Made by a program: the position numbers and the translations under genes. The notes beneath the pieces are model-generated. The model worked only from the letters and a program-made list of their open reading frames with translations, searched no databases and was not told the origin of the DNA. Below are positions 33,072-42,472 of a DNA stretch of 64,000 nt, in pieces. This DNA is from Chryseobacterium oleae. GTDB taxonomy: Bacteria; Bacteroidota; Bacteroidia; Flavobacteriales; Weeksellaceae. Where the stretch lies: the NCBI RefSeq assembly GCF_900115055.1, contig NZ_FOVD01000001.1, positions 868,001-932,000 on the forward strand, in the 5' to 3' direction. The first letter of the stretch is position 1; every line of letters starts with the position of its first letter.

Positions 33072-34739
33072 ATGATTAATAAAACTATACTTTTTGTTGT
33101 ATTCATTGTATTCTTTCAATTCATCAAAGCTCAGGACGAATTTATCACCATCTGGAAACCAAGTCAGCAGCTTTCTTTTCCGTTCACCATAGATGCTCCT
33201 TCACAACCGGGAGCTCACCAGATCTGGTTTCCCGGCATTGGAGAACATTACAACATTGAGTGGGAAGAAATCAATTATCCTCAGCACAGCGGTATATTGT
33301 CTGATGTCACCTCTACAAAACAGGTTCTCATCGATTTTGGAACTCCATTGAATCCGAATGCCGGAGATGCCACTTACAGGGTAAAAGTAAGCAATGGCAG
33401 TGGTACCTTCAGACAAATACAGTTCGGAGTAGACGGGCTTTATTCCGGAAGTATCGATAAAATTGCTGACATCCAGCAATGGGGGAATATTAAATGGCAG
33501 TCTATGAACAATGCCTTTTCAGACTGCAGATTTTTACAGCTTTCTGCCTCCGACTCTCCGGATCTGGACCATGTTACAGATGCATCTTATATGTTCTACA
33601 GCGTTATAGACTTTAAAGGAAATGTGTCTATGGCCAACTGGAATACTTCTAAGATAAAAAACTTTGAATTTATGTTCGGTATTCCTCCCGGATCATTTGC
33701 AACCGATACATTCAATGCTCCAGTAGGATCCTGGAATACTTCTTCAGCAGAAAATTTCCGCTGTTTATTCTTTGGCAGAAATTCATTTAACCAAAACCTC
33801 AATAGCTGGAATACTTCAAATGTAACCAATCTTACCGCGATGTTTGGGTACACAAAAAATTTCAACCAGCCTTTAAGCAACTGGGATACATCAAAGGTAA
33901 TCACCATGAATCTTATGTTTCAGGAAAATAAAATCTTTAATCAAAACCTCAACAGCTGGAATACCTCAAAGGTGACGGACATGAGCTTCATGTTTTCCGG
34001 GACAGATGCTTTTAACCAGCCACTGGATAACTGGAATACTGCTCTGGTAACCAATATGAGCTTTATGTTTCATTTCAACCCTAATTTTAATCAGCCGCTC
34101 AATACCTGGAATACCTCCAGTGTGACAGACATGTCCCATATGTTTCATGACTGTGTAGCTTTCAACCAGCCTCTTGATGCATGGAACACAGGCACGGTAT
34201 CCAATCTGAGCACCGTCTTTGCAGGTGCTACAGGCTTTAACCAAAGTCTGGAAAGCTGGAATATCCCTCTCCTTACTATTGCCAATTCCGCTTTAACCAA
34301 TTCCGGAATAGACTGTACGAATTACAGCAGAACCCTCACTGCATGGGCAGAAAACCCCAATACTGCCAATAATGTCAATCTGGGATCTGTAGCTCCACTC
34401 ACCTATTCCTCTGATGTTGCGGGTAAAAGAAATATCCTGATTAGTAAAGGCTGGATCTTTTCCGATGATATGGTGGGAGAATGCCGTACACTTTCGGTAT
34501 CAGATTCTGGTACAAAAGAAAGTGGTTTTATATATCCCAACCCTACACATGATGTAATTTTTATAAAAAACATACCTGATATAAAATCTTATATCCTGTT
34601 GGATGCTTCGGGTAGAATGGCAGGCAAGAATATATTAACAGGTAATTCGGTCAACATTCAATCTCTGGAACCTGGAATTTATATTCTGCAGCTCATATCC
34701 AAGGAAAAAATACATGCATTTAAATTCATTAAGAGATAA
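33072..34739 (+). CDS. BspA-like/DUF285 repeat surface protein with type IX sorting tail
   Basis: A 555-aa secreted protein. The signal peptide ends FIKAQ (about residue 20). An N-terminal domain of about 130 residues has the DEFITIWKPSQQLSFPFTI opening. From about residue 160 to 413 there are repeats of the DUF285/BspA type with the core FNQPLxxWNTSxVTxMxxMF, seven of them in exact 25-residue register. The C-terminal region (about 485-555) is a type A sorting domain (SGFIYPNPTHDVIFIKN, ending KFIKR). Such proteins are typically cell-surface adhesins; the ligand is unknown. It is a single-gene unit convergent with the metalloprotease, with a perfect hairpin between them. Confidence 0.88.
   Translation: MINKTILFVVFIVFFQFIKAQDEFITIWKPSQQLSFPFTIDAPSQPGAHQIWFPGIGEHYNIEWEEINYPQHSGILSDVTSTKQVLIDFGTPLNPNAGDATYRVKVSNGSGTFRQIQFGVDGLYSGSIDKIADIQQWGNIKWQSMNNAFSDCRFLQLSASDSPDLDHVTDASYMFYSVIDFKGNVSMANWNTSKIKNFEFMFGIPPGSFATDTFNAPVGSWNTSSAENFRCLFFGRNSFNQNLNSWNTSNVTNLTAMFGYTKNFNQPLSNWDTSKVITMNLMFQENKIFNQNLNSWNTSKVTDMSFMFSGTDAFNQPLDNWNTALVTNMSFMFHFNPNFNQPLNTWNTSSVTDMSHMFHDCVAFNQPLDAWNTGTVSNLSTVFAGATGFNQSLESWNIPLLTIANSALTNSGIDCTNYSRTLTAWAENPNTANNVNLGSVAPLTYSSDVAGKRNILISKGWIFSDDMVGECRTLSVSDSGTKESGFIYPNPTHDVIFIKNIPDIKSYILLDASGRMAGKNILTGNSVNIQSLEPGIYILQLISKEKIHAFKFIKR
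33786..34310 (+). repeat. 75-bp in-gene tandem repeat, seven units
   Basis: The Phe codons opening each repeat lie at 33786, 33861, 33936, 34011, 34086, 34161 and 34236, exactly 75 bp apart. Units share words such as AGCTGGAATAC and TTTAACCAG, so DNA similarity is retained as well as protein similarity. Copy number could change by slippage or recombination. Confidence 0.85.
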
Positions 34740-34742
34740 AAT

Positions 34743-34775
34743 AGCTCCGGCCTCATCTTCGATGAGGCCGGAGCT
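34743..34775. terminator. perfect 15-bp hairpin between convergent genes
   Basis: AGCTCCGGCCTCATC and its exact reverse complement flank a TTC loop. No long T-run follows on either side, so it may act as a bidirectional RNA 3'-end protector or terminator for the BspA-like gene. The minus-strand gene ends 75 bp away. Confidence 0.75.
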
Positions 34776-34849
34776 TCTAATAAACTTTCCTAAAACAATT
34801 TTAGACTTTACATACAAGTCTTACATATGGCCTAGACCAGTTTATTGGT

Positions 34850-37528
34850 CTATTTTCTTACAATAATTTTTTCTGTACGATCTATTCCCAGACCATCTAC
34901 TTTTACAACATATACTCCATCTGCAAGATCTGATATATTCACACGTGACTTTTCGGATAAGCTTACTTTATCTTCTTTAACCAGTTTTCCGGAAACATCA
35001 TATATTTTTACAAATCCTGACCCTTTCGCATTGGCTTCAATGAAAATTTCATTTTTAGCAGGATTCGGATATATGGATACATTATTTTTTGATTTTATTC
35101 CATCCTCTGTCAAAGTAGATTTAGCAGTGGTATTACATTCTGCAGGAACCGTAAAGTCTTCTACCTGATCATTCAGATCTGGAGCAGGTTGATCAGCACC
35201 TGACCAATAACCATTTAATTTTCCTGACTTTGCATTCACTCCCAACCCTCGCTTTGCAAACGTTTTCCAGATCATACACTTATCTGCTCCTCCTGTTTTA
35301 GCCAGATCAGCAGCCAGAATGGCATTTCTTCCCTGTACAAAAGTAGGATTACACGGCTGCAGTTTCAAAGCATCCATTACAAGCTGCAGTGCTTTCGATG
35401 ATCCACTGCTGGTGTTACTCATATCATTATTGAAACCATATTTCTCCACATATTTCCAATGCAGATCCCACAACATGGTAGCCCATACAAATCCTATTGA
35501 ATGTACATTTGCTACTGTTATAGGATTTTTAAACACATCTGAGCTATTAACTTTCATCCCATTGGTTTTTCCGTAAGTATAATTATTAATAGAAAAATCC
35601 GGTGAATATTTCGCAGGTCTTATTCCTCCACCCGCTGTCTCCTGTCCTGAAGCAAATGTCCCCATACCTCTTGGAATAGTTGCATTATCTGTAGGTTTCA
35701 TGGTAAGCATTAAAGCAAAAAAATCAGCCCATCCTTCTCCCATTTGCTCATTATCTGTAGGAAATGATAAACATGACGAACCAGTCCCGGTAAGTCTGTT
35801 ACTAATACCATGTCCATATTCATGGGCAATAATACCGTTATCCAAAGACGCGTCCAGATAAACAAAGGTAGACGGATCACGTTTTAAGGTAATGTTCACA
35901 TTGACATTCTGATCAAGCTTATTTTTCAGAGTCACTCCATCACCGTTCTGAACAAGAACCGATGGGATATTGACCGAAGCATCAGGAGCTCCGAATGATC
36001 CAAATGCAGAAGCAGGTATATTGTAAAACACTACTGCTTTTGCTCCTGCTGTCTGCGCATTTTTCACTTTAACGGCAAGATCACAGGTTCCTCTTTCAAT
36101 CAGGGCAATTTTTCCTGAAAGATTTGTATTGGTTAAAGCAGTACATCCATCCAGCGGGCTGGCAACTTTTAAATCACCGCTCATCCCGGTCACCGACAAT
36201 TGAGGCCCCATTCCTTCCCTGGCATAGCGAACATTAGGCTTTAAAGTAGTTAAATCTGAAGGAGCACTGATGCTAAATCCGCTATTAATCACTTTAGGAT
36301 CAAATAGATACATCTGCATCCTTGGAGCACTTCCGTCTGCAGGAGAACTAAAATTGGCATTATTAAAGCTAGGCTTAGCAGCAGTACTTCCGTCACGTGC
36401 TTCAGCCAGTACCGCATCATTACCGGATCCTCCTTTGCCAAAATTACTAACCTGAAAATTTCTGGCAGACTCTGTAAAGCCATATTTATAAAAGATATCA
36501 TGCATCATATTGTTCGTATAGAACAAATTCGTGATGGCTGCTGAAGTATAAGTGGTAGGCACTTGATTGACATCTAAAGGGAAATCAAAATTTCTTGTAC
36601 TCCCACCATTAGCTACGGCTCCTACCGTATTGGTATTATTTGTGTCAGTATAAGCGTATACATTATTACCTCTTGAAGTGGTATAAGAAGTAGTCCCGTT
36701 AGAGTGCCATCCCTGAGGAGAAGCTGTTAGATCCCATGGGTTTGAAACTATTGACCGGGATCCGAATGACGGTGCTTCTACCGGTAAAGCAAAAACATTG
36801 TAGCTGGCATTGGAGGGAGGTGCCAATACGAGATTTTGTTTTTTAGGCAACATCGGATACGCTACCGTTTTCTGTCCATACTCTGCATCATCGTGGCTTT
36901 TGAACAGATCATCATGAAAAGTTTCAGAGATCGTTTTATTTTCTATATGTAAAACTTTAGCCGTGTGAGCATCGACAATAACTTCCATCATATTGGAAGT
37001 TTCAGCCTCGTCAAAGACAAACTGGTACGCCAGATGCATCTGATCTTCTGATAAAAAATAAAATAATTTAGAATGTACCGGAGGAGTATCCTCTGAAGAT
37101 TCTTTTTTGTCGGCACTGCCAAATCGATAGATTTCCGGAGTTTTCAGTTTTGAAGTTTCAGCAAAAGATTGAAATGCTTTTTCCGGACTCAAACCCGGTC
37201 TGCCATCAGGCACACCCGAACTCTTCAAATGATCAGCAAATCCCATGGAGGAGTAAGTAATCTTATTGTCTTTAATAAGAAGCGTAGATATTTTATTGTA
37301 TACCGGCACTCCGTTGATCTTCTGCTGTACCACCACCACATCACCTTTCAGTGAAGCAGAGGGGTCAACATTGAGAATTTCAAAATCTTTAAGCTCATTA
37401 GCCATAGATCTGAGACTCCTATCATCATTCAGATATTTTTTAATTGTTTCCTCATGATTCTGAGCCAATGACAGGGCAAACCCACAGCTTGCCACAGCCA
37501 CCAATAACTTTTGTAATTTTTTGTTCAT
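34850..37528 (-). CDS. M36-family (fungalysin-like) secreted metalloprotease, type IX cargo
   Basis: An 892-aa secreted protease. After a signal peptide (ending LSLAQ, about 23), an FTP-like propeptide covers about 25-180 (LKDFEILNVDPSASLKGDVV). The M36 catalytic domain has the zinc motif H569-E-Y-G-H573 in DNGIIAHEYGHG, with the downstream Glu in GEGWADFF. A PA domain is inserted before it at about 440-530 (KIALIERGTCDLAVKVKNA), the usual place in bacterial M36 enzymes. The C-terminal 70 residues are a type A sorting domain (NVSIYPNPAKNEIFIEAN, then ending EKIIVRK). It should be exported by the type IX system and processed by PorU. It is probably a nutrient-scavenging protease. Confidence 0.93.
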   Translation of the reverse strand: MNKKLQKLLVAVASCGFALSLAQNHEETIKKYLNDDRSLRSMANELKDFEILNVDPSASLKGDVVVVQQKINGVPVYNKISTLLIKDNKITYSSMGFADHLKSSGVPDGRPGLSPEKAFQSFAETSKLKTPEIYRFGSADKKESSEDTPPVHSKLFYFLSEDQMHLAYQFVFDEAETSNMMEVIVDAHTAKVLHIENKTISETFHDDLFKSHDDAEYGQKTVAYPMLPKKQNLVLAPPSNASYNVFALPVEAPSFGSRSIVSNPWDLTASPQGWHSNGTTSYTTSRGNNVYAYTDTNNTNTVGAVANGGSTRNFDFPLDVNQVPTTYTSAAITNLFYTNNMMHDIFYKYGFTESARNFQVSNFGKGGSGNDAVLAEARDGSTAAKPSFNNANFSSPADGSAPRMQMYLFDPKVINSGFSISAPSDLTTLKPNVRYAREGMGPQLSVTGMSGDLKVASPLDGCTALTNTNLSGKIALIERGTCDLAVKVKNAQTAGAKAVVFYNIPASAFGSFGAPDASVNIPSVLVQNGDGVTLKNKLDQNVNVNITLKRDPSTFVYLDASLDNGIIAHEYGHGISNRLTGTGSSCLSFPTDNEQMGEGWADFFALMLTMKPTDNATIPRGMGTFASGQETAGGGIRPAKYSPDFSINNYTYGKTNGMKVNSSDVFKNPITVANVHSIGFVWATMLWDLHWKYVEKYGFNNDMSNTSSGSSKALQLVMDALKLQPCNPTFVQGRNAILAADLAKTGGADKCMIWKTFAKRGLGVNAKSGKLNGYWSGADQPAPDLNDQVEDFTVPAECNTTAKSTLTEDGIKSKNNVSIYPNPAKNEIFIEANAKGSGFVKIYDVSGKLVKEDKVSLSEKSRVNISDLADGVYVVKVDGLGIDRTEKIIVRK

Positions 37529-37717
37529 CTTTTTTATATTTTTTTAAATATCAACGTGATAAAGATAAAAAAATATTCAAAAGATTATCATATTTTCAAT
37601 AAATAAAGCTAAAGATTAAACAATTAATTAAATTTAACAGTATTTTATATAAATAGCACAAAAATGAATTAAAAAAAATAACCAAATAGACTTTAAATAC
37701 TAAAAATAATAAACAGA

Positions 37718-38221
37718 CTATTTATCGTAATGATTCGGATGATGATTTTTAATATCATCCACTGTTCCCAGCACCTTATCTTTCAGAGAATCCTGATACT
37801 TCTGAAGGTTTTCTGCCACAGCATCATTGGAGCTTCCCAGAATCTTTACCGCCAAAATCCCCGCATTCAGTGCTCCGTTTAAAGCCACCGTTGCCACAGG
37901 AATTCCACCCGGCATCTGAAGGATAGACAGTACGGAATCCCAGCCATCAATAGAATTGCTTGACAAAATCGGAACTCCGATTACAGGTAAAGTCGTGCAG
38001 CTCGCTACCATTCCCGGAAGGTGTGCGGCTCCTCCCGCTCCTGCGATGATCACTTTCAAGCCTCTTTCTTTCGCCGTTTTAGCGTAGTCAAACATTCTTT
38101 CCGGTGTTCTGTGTGCCGAAACTACCGTCAATTCATATGGAATATTGAGGCTTTTCAAAAAATTAGCAGCCTGTTCCATGATCGGCAGATCGCTCTGGCT
38201 GCCCATAATAATTCCTACCAT
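37718..38221 (-). CDS. purE: N5-carboxyaminoimidazole ribonucleotide mutase
   Basis: A 167-aa enzyme that converts N5-CAIR to CAIR in purine synthesis. It contains [16 protein letters not shown] (phosphate and substrate loop), [13 protein letters not shown] and [16 protein letters not shown], the class I PurE signatures. The ATG at 38221 is chosen; TTG at 38227 gives two further residues and is possible. A -7 element at 38243-38250 suggests its own promoter. Its partner PurK lies 10.5 kb away in the same orientation, which is unusual because the two genes are normally adjacent. Confidence 0.95.
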   Translation of the reverse strand: MVGIIMGSQSDLPIMEQAANFLKSLNIPYELTVVSAHRTPERMFDYAKTAKERGLKVIIAGAGGAAHLPGMVASCTTLPVIGVPILSSNSIDGWDSVLSILQMPGGIPVATVALNGALNAGILAVKILGSSNDAVAENLQKYQDSLKDKVLGTVDDIKNHHPNHYDK

Positions 38222-38242
38222 CTTCAAATTTTATTAGATCTT

Positions 38243-38250
38243 CAAAGATA
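38243..38250 (-). promoter_or_regulatory. -7 element of purE
   Basis: On the minus strand TATCTTTG matches TAnnTTTG, 22 nt before the purE ATG. The -33 element is unclear. It would let purE be transcribed apart from purK. Confidence 0.45.
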
Positions 38251-38282
38251 AAGAATAAAAGTCTTTTTTTAAAATCGCAGGT

Positions 38283-39113
38283 CTATTCATTCCTGAATGC
38301 AGAAGGTGATGTTCCTTTCAGTTTTTTGAAAAATCGGTTCAGATGGCTTTTATCCGTAAATCCGAATTCATCTGCTATTTCACTGATTCGCATATCACTG
38401 TATTTTAAACGGTTTTCAATAAGCCCCATCTTATATTGGGCGGCATATTCATTTAAAGTTTTTCCCGTATTACTCTTAAAATAGCGTCCAACATAGGTTT
38501 TAGAAATCCCGAACATACTGCTGATATGCTCCCCTGTCAGTTTTTTAGGATCGTAAATATGTCCGTGTACATACTGGATCATATCTGCTGCCTTATGATC
38601 GGTTATTTCATTTACCTTTACAATATCTTCTTTCATCAGATTCTGCGCAACACTTGTAAGAACGCTCTGCACTAAAAGTTGAATCATTTCACCAGTGTAC
38701 AGATTCTTACTTTTCATTTCAATCATCAGGTTTTCCATCAGATTTTTAATCATCTTTTCATTGTCTTCCTCTTTGATCACAGATCCCTGGAAAGTATGAT
38801 TGGAGAACGTCTGTTCAAGCCGCTTCAGGAAAGTCGCTGCCATATGTTTGCTCTGCAGGAATACTTTATTGAATCTTATAAAAAACAGCTGAGTCTTTGT
38901 TGTAAAAGTAAAATGGTGTGAATCTTCCGGGACAAGCAGAAAAAGATTTCCGGACTGGTAAGGAAATTCGTTCCCGTTAATATTTTGTGTTCCCGTCCCT
39001 GAAACAATATAAACCAGTTCAAAAAAACTAACGCTGTGACCGCCTCTTGGACAGACATCCATTGGTTCTTTCAAATCGAGTTCAAACGGTTGGTGAATAA
39101 AATCCTTTTTCAT
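38283..39113 (-). CDS. AraC-family transcriptional regulator
   Basis: A 276-aa regulator with an N-terminal cupin-type sensor domain (about 1-140: GGHSVSFFELVYIVSG, then QSGNLFLLVPEDSHHFTF) and a C-terminal pair of helix-turn-helix motifs. The first HTH is in LTGEHISSMFGISKTYVGRY, the second in RISEIADEFGFTDKSHLNRF, followed by FKKLKGTSPSAFRNE. The ATG at 39113 gives a normal length; the longer frame reads into the intergenic region. It is divergent from the oxidoreductase with 87 bp between starts, a common layout for a regulator and its target. Confidence 0.9.
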   Translation of the reverse strand: MKKDFIHQPFELDLKEPMDVCPRGGHSVSFFELVYIVSGTGTQNINGNEFPYQSGNLFLLVPEDSHHFTFTTKTQLFFIRFNKVFLQSKHMAATFLKRLEQTFSNHTFQGSVIKEEDNEKMIKNLMENLMIEMKSKNLYTGEMIQLLVQSVLTSVAQNLMKEDIVKVNEITDHKAADMIQYVHGHIYDPKKLTGEHISSMFGISKTYVGRYFKSNTGKTLNEYAAQYKMGLIENRLKYSDMRISEIADEFGFTDKSHLNRFFKKLKGTSPSAFRNE

Positions 39114-39200
39114 GACAATATTATACCCTTTTATCATGTAAAAATACAACATTTCAAGACTCCAAAGTACAGAACTTTGTATGATCAAAAAAAGAAAACA

Positions 39201-40211
39201 ATGAAATCAGACCGCAACACAACAATGAAAGCACTTATCACAGAAGAATTCGGAAAACCCTTTATCATGAAGGATATTGACCTGCCAAAACCAAAAGAAC
39301 ATCAGGTTTTAATTAAAATAAAAGCTGCCGGACTGAATCCTTTAGACCTTAAAATAAAAAACGGTCAGGCTGCTCACGCTCAAGTGAAACTTCCAGCAGT
39401 TTTGGGAATCGACATGTCAGGAATTGTCGTAGAAACAGGGAAAAACGTCAATGATTTCAAAGTGGGTGACGAAGTTTTCGGAATGGTAGGCGGTATCGGT
39501 AATCATCAGGGAACTTTAGCAGAGTACATTACGGCTGATGCTGACCATATCAGTTTAAAACCTAAAAACATCTCATTTCAGGAAGCCGCTGCCATACCTT
39601 TGATATTCATTACTGCCTGGGAAGCTCTTGTAGACCAGATCAACATCCAACCCGACCAAACAGTCTTGATTCATGGAGGAGCCGGAGGTGTAGGCCATAT
39701 AGCAGTGCAGATCGCTGTGGCAAAAGGAGCAAAAGTGTACACAACCGTACAATCAGGAAGTTCGGAACAGATCCGAAAATATGGCGCGGAACCTATTGAC
39801 TACACCGTTTTATCCGTTGATCAGTATGTACTGCAATATACCAACGGGCCAGGCTTTGATGCGGTTGTTGACACAGTTGGAGGTAATGTGCTGGATGATT
39901 CTTTTCGTGCTGTAAAACAATATACGGGACATGTGGTAAGCATTCTCGGATGGGGTACACACAGCCTCGCTCCTCTCTCCTTCCGCAATGCAAAATATTC
40001 CGGAGTTTTCACCCTCTATCCTCTTTTATCAGGAGAACTAAAAAGACACCACGGTGATATTTTAAAAGAAGCGGCCCTTCTTCTGGAAACCGGAAAAGTA
40101 AAAATTAAGCTGCATCCCCAATCCTATTCATTGGAACAGGCAGATACTGCCTACTCATTGTTGGAAAGCGGAAAAGCATCAGGAAAAATAGTGATCTGTT
40201 GTGAAAAGTAA
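39201..40211 (+). CDS. NADP-dependent zinc-free oxidoreductase (quinone oxidoreductase-like MDR)
   Basis: A 336-aa medium-chain dehydrogenase/reductase. The N-terminal GroES-like domain (KPKEHQVLIKIKAAGLNPLD) has Asn-Pro-Leu-Asp where zinc enzymes have Cys, so it is of the zinc-free QOR/AdhP-like type. The nucleotide fold carries VLIHGGAGGVGHIAVQIAVA near residue 160. The start at 39201 (MKSDRNTTMKAL) or 39225 (MKALITEEFG) are both possible; the second matches homologues better. A near-consensus -7 (GAACTTTG) precedes both. It is probably controlled by the divergent AraC regulator. Substrate unknown. Confidence 0.85.
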   Translation: MKSDRNTTMKALITEEFGKPFIMKDIDLPKPKEHQVLIKIKAAGLNPLDLKIKNGQAAHAQVKLPAVLGIDMSGIVVETGKNVNDFKVGDEVFGMVGGIGNHQGTLAEYITADADHISLKPKNISFQEAAAIPLIFITAWEALVDQINIQPDQTVLIHGGAGGVGHIAVQIAVAKGAKVYTTVQSGSSEQIRKYGAEPIDYTVLSVDQYVLQYTNGPGFDAVVDTVGGNVLDDSFRAVKQYTGHVVSILGWGTHSLAPLSFRNAKYSGVFTLYPLLSGELKRHHGDILKEAALLLETGKVKIKLHPQSYSLEQADTAYSLLESGKASGKIVICCEK

Positions 40212-40375
40212 GGAAGAAGGAGGATGGAAGATGGAAGTTCTGGAGCGCAAAAAAGACAACTATGCCTCATTCTATTTTCAATTACTTTATAAGAACTGTA
40301 ATCATCAAATGACCATCAGTAACTTCCAGCCTCCCTATTCCCTCTTCCCTCTTCCCTCTCCCATCCCAATTCCCA
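40212..40375. repeat. purine-rich/pyrimidine-rich inverted element
   Basis: Bases 40209-40240 are almost all purine (GGAAGAAGGAGGATGGAAG), and 40325-40375 are almost all pyrimidine (CTTCCAGCCTCCCTATTCCC, then CTCTTCCCTCTTCCC). The two halves can pair over a stem with mismatches. The same kind of wording occurs at 28031-28070 and 29745-29780 (flanking the racemase) and at 45171-45210. Confidence 0.5.
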
Positions 40376-40430
40376 TCTGTATCAGCTAAAATCATACAAA
40401 CTGTACCCATCCGGTTCATTTCAGAACAGG

Positions 40431-40438
40431 TATATTTG
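40431..40438 (+). promoter_or_regulatory. -7 element of the EamA transporter gene
   Basis: TATATTTG matches TAnnTTTG. A transcript starting near 40443 would have a leader of about 18 nt before TTG 40461, supporting the TTG start. Confidence 0.55.
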
Positions 40439-40460
40439 TCTGTTATACGATACATTCACC

Positions 40461-41369
40461 TTGAAAGATTACAAACTTCTTTTTGCCGTTCTCACCGTTG
40501 CCATTGTCTGGGGAACTACATTTTTAGCGATACGTGTTGCTGTGGAAACTATTCCGGCATGGTTCGTTGCGGGAATCCGTCAGTTTCTGGCTGCATTAAT
40601 TATGCTTTTTGTTCTTCTTTCAAGAAAAGAGTTTAAATGGATAGGCTGGAAAAATTTAGGCTATCAGATTGTCTTTGCTTCTCTTATGTTAATTGTAGCG
40701 AATGGAATGACCACAGTAGCTGAAGAAACCGTATCCAGCAGTCTGGCTTCACTCATCAGTGCCTGTTCTCCGATTCTGGTATTCCTGGGAAGTCTGGCGG
40801 TAGGTCTTCAAAAGTTCAGTTTCAGAGCGCTGGCCGGTGTTCTTCTGTGTTTCAGCGGGATTCTCTTTATTTTCTGGGACGGCATACAGGATCTGGCCAA
40901 TCCTGAGTACAGAATGGGAATGATCTTTCTTTTCTGTGCCATTGCAGGATGGGCTTCAGGAACTATTTTCACCAAGAAACTCAATATACAAAGTGGTAAT
41001 ATCACGCTGAACCTCTTTTATCAGTTCCTATTTGCAGGCGTTGTACAGGTTATTTTTGCCTTCCTGTTTTCAGAAAATTATAACTTTGGAAACTGGTCTT
41101 TAAAAAGTATTTCAGCAATGATCTATCTGGCTGTTTTCGGTTCTGTTGCAGCATTTTTTGCATTCCATTATGCTTTAACCAAAATATCTCCTGTTCAGGT
41201 TTCCATACTTGCTTATGTGAATACTATTATTGCTATATTTTTAGGCTGGCTGATCATGGATGAAAAAATTTCCCTTAAATTTATCCTTGCAGCAGCCATG
41301 ATTATTTGTGGTGTTTTTATTATTAATTATAAACCGGAAATGTTTAGAAGACAGAAGGTGGAATTGTAA
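40461..41369 (+). CDS. EamA/DMT-family transporter
   Basis: A 302-aa permease of the drug/metabolite transporter superfamily with ten hydrophobic segments arranged as two EamA repeats. The first repeat starts LLFAVLTVAIVWGTTFLAIR and the second has AGWASGTIFTKKL. Repeat 2 ends with FLGWLIMDEKISLKFILAA, conserved in EamA. It begins at TTG (MKDYKLLFAVL). The substrate is unknown (amino acids or metabolite efflux are usual in the family). It is in the accessory block between purE and purK. Confidence 0.85.
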   Translation: MKDYKLLFAVLTVAIVWGTTFLAIRVAVETIPAWFVAGIRQFLAALIMLFVLLSRKEFKWIGWKNLGYQIVFASLMLIVANGMTTVAEETVSSSLASLISACSPILVFLGSLAVGLQKFSFRALAGVLLCFSGILFIFWDGIQDLANPEYRMGMIFLFCAIAGWASGTIFTKKLNIQSGNITLNLFYQFLFAGVVQVIFAFLFSENYNFGNWSLKSISAMIYLAVFGSVAAFFAFHYALTKISPVQVSILAYVNTIIAIFLGWLIMDEKISLKFILAAAMIICGVFIINYKPEMFRRQKVEL

Positions 41370-41405
41370 AATTCAACAGTGATTATTTTCAACCACAAAA
41401 GTCTC

Positions 41406-41597
41406 AAAAGTTTTTTTAACACTTTAGTTAATCAAAGTTGACAATAAAAACCACATAAAAGAACACATAAGCTTTCCAAAAATCTAAGATTTTTATATTA
41501 ACAAAACAGTAGAAAATATTCTTAATCATCTGTGTCTCTCTGTGAAATCCGTGGTCAATAAATAATTAGAACAAAAGTTTTTAAACACTTTAGTTAA
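41406..41597 (+). repeat. direct repeat in a 304-bp gap
   Basis: AAAAGTTTTTTTAACACTTT (41406) and AAAAGTTTTTAAACACTTTA (41573) are near-identical direct repeats about 167 bp apart. Each is followed by AGTTAA. Between them are the words CATCTGTGTCTCTCTGTGAA and CCGTGGTCAATAA. The words AATCTGCGGAATCCGCGG near 58226 are similar in style. No ORF or RNA gene is seen in 41370-41673. Confidence 0.5.
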
Positions 41598-41673
41598 ATA
41601 CAACTTAAGTAGTTTTAAAAATCTTCCCGCTTACTTTTATATTCCCTATCTTGGCTCCACCAACACTGATCAC

Positions 41674-42372
41674 ATGCCAAACCAATTATTCACCATTTCT
41701 TTACTATTGTCACCGCTGTTTTATTTTGCACAGCAGACTGAACTCAGAGAAAATGTAAAACTGAAAAGTTTTAATTACGACGTCTATCTCCGGAACAAAA
41801 AAGACCAGTCTACATCCAAAGAATTGTACATCATTCCAAATAAAGGGGATACTATCAAGGGAAATGCATTGGTGAAAAATGCCGCCAGTGAAGAAACTCA
41901 CCGTGGATTTTACAGAATAAATGATACCGAAATTCATTTTATAGACATCGATCTTAAATCCAACAAGATCAATCAAAAAATATATAGCCCGAACAAAAAA
42001 GGAAATCTTAAACTCATCAAAGAAAACCTTAATCTGAGCACTTACCCGAATGACCTTCCGCCCAAGTTTAAAGACAACAAACCTCCGCATCCGGAATTTG
42101 AAGGTGGAGAAACAGCGTTGTATCAATGGGTAGAAAAAAACATCTATCCTGTTTTGGATCAGAAATACAAAAAGAAAGACAGTGGAAATGCTGTTATGGT
42201 ACTGGATATAGATCCTAAAGGGTCTGCTTCTTTTGTAGAAATCAGAAACCTCATTATGGCAGAAAATATAAAGACTAAACTTATCGAAATTATTAAAAAA
42301 TCACCGGCGTGGAAAACGAAGGTCAATGGTTTTGAGGTGTCCGGAATTGTTTTTATCCCTATTGAATACTGA
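41674..42372 (+). CDS. secreted protein with TonB-like C-terminal domain
   Basis: A 232-aa exported protein. The signal peptide ends PLFYFAQ (about 19). The middle region is a charged beta-rich stretch without a known domain. The last 90 residues follow the TonB C-terminal pattern in Bacteroidetes energy transducers: EFEGGETALYQWVEKNIYP, then VMVLDIDPKGSASFVEIR and a helix of KLIEIIKKSPAWK. It lacks the N-terminal membrane anchor and Pro-rich linker of a true TonB, so a role in energising transport is doubtful. It may be a paralogue with a separate role. Confidence 0.7.
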   Translation: MPNQLFTISLLLSPLFYFAQQTELRENVKLKSFNYDVYLRNKKDQSTSKELYIIPNKGDTIKGNALVKNAASEETHRGFYRINDTEIHFIDIDLKSNKINQKIYSPNKKGNLKLIKENLNLSTYPNDLPPKFKDNKPPHPEFEGGETALYQWVEKNIYPVLDQKYKKKDSGNAVMVLDIDPKGSASFVEIRNLIMAENIKTKLIEIIKKSPAWKTKVNGFEVSGIVFIPIEY

Positions 42373-42472
42373 TAATTTCAGTGTAAATTTTTCTGCATTG
42401 AAGCCAATATAGGCCTTGGGATTTTATATTTTCCGTATTTTTTCTTATATTGTTTACACCAACATCTACAAT

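Noticed and set aside
33786..34310. CRISPR array
   Set aside because: The 75-bp period is coding and in frame, with the BspA/DUF285 core in every unit.
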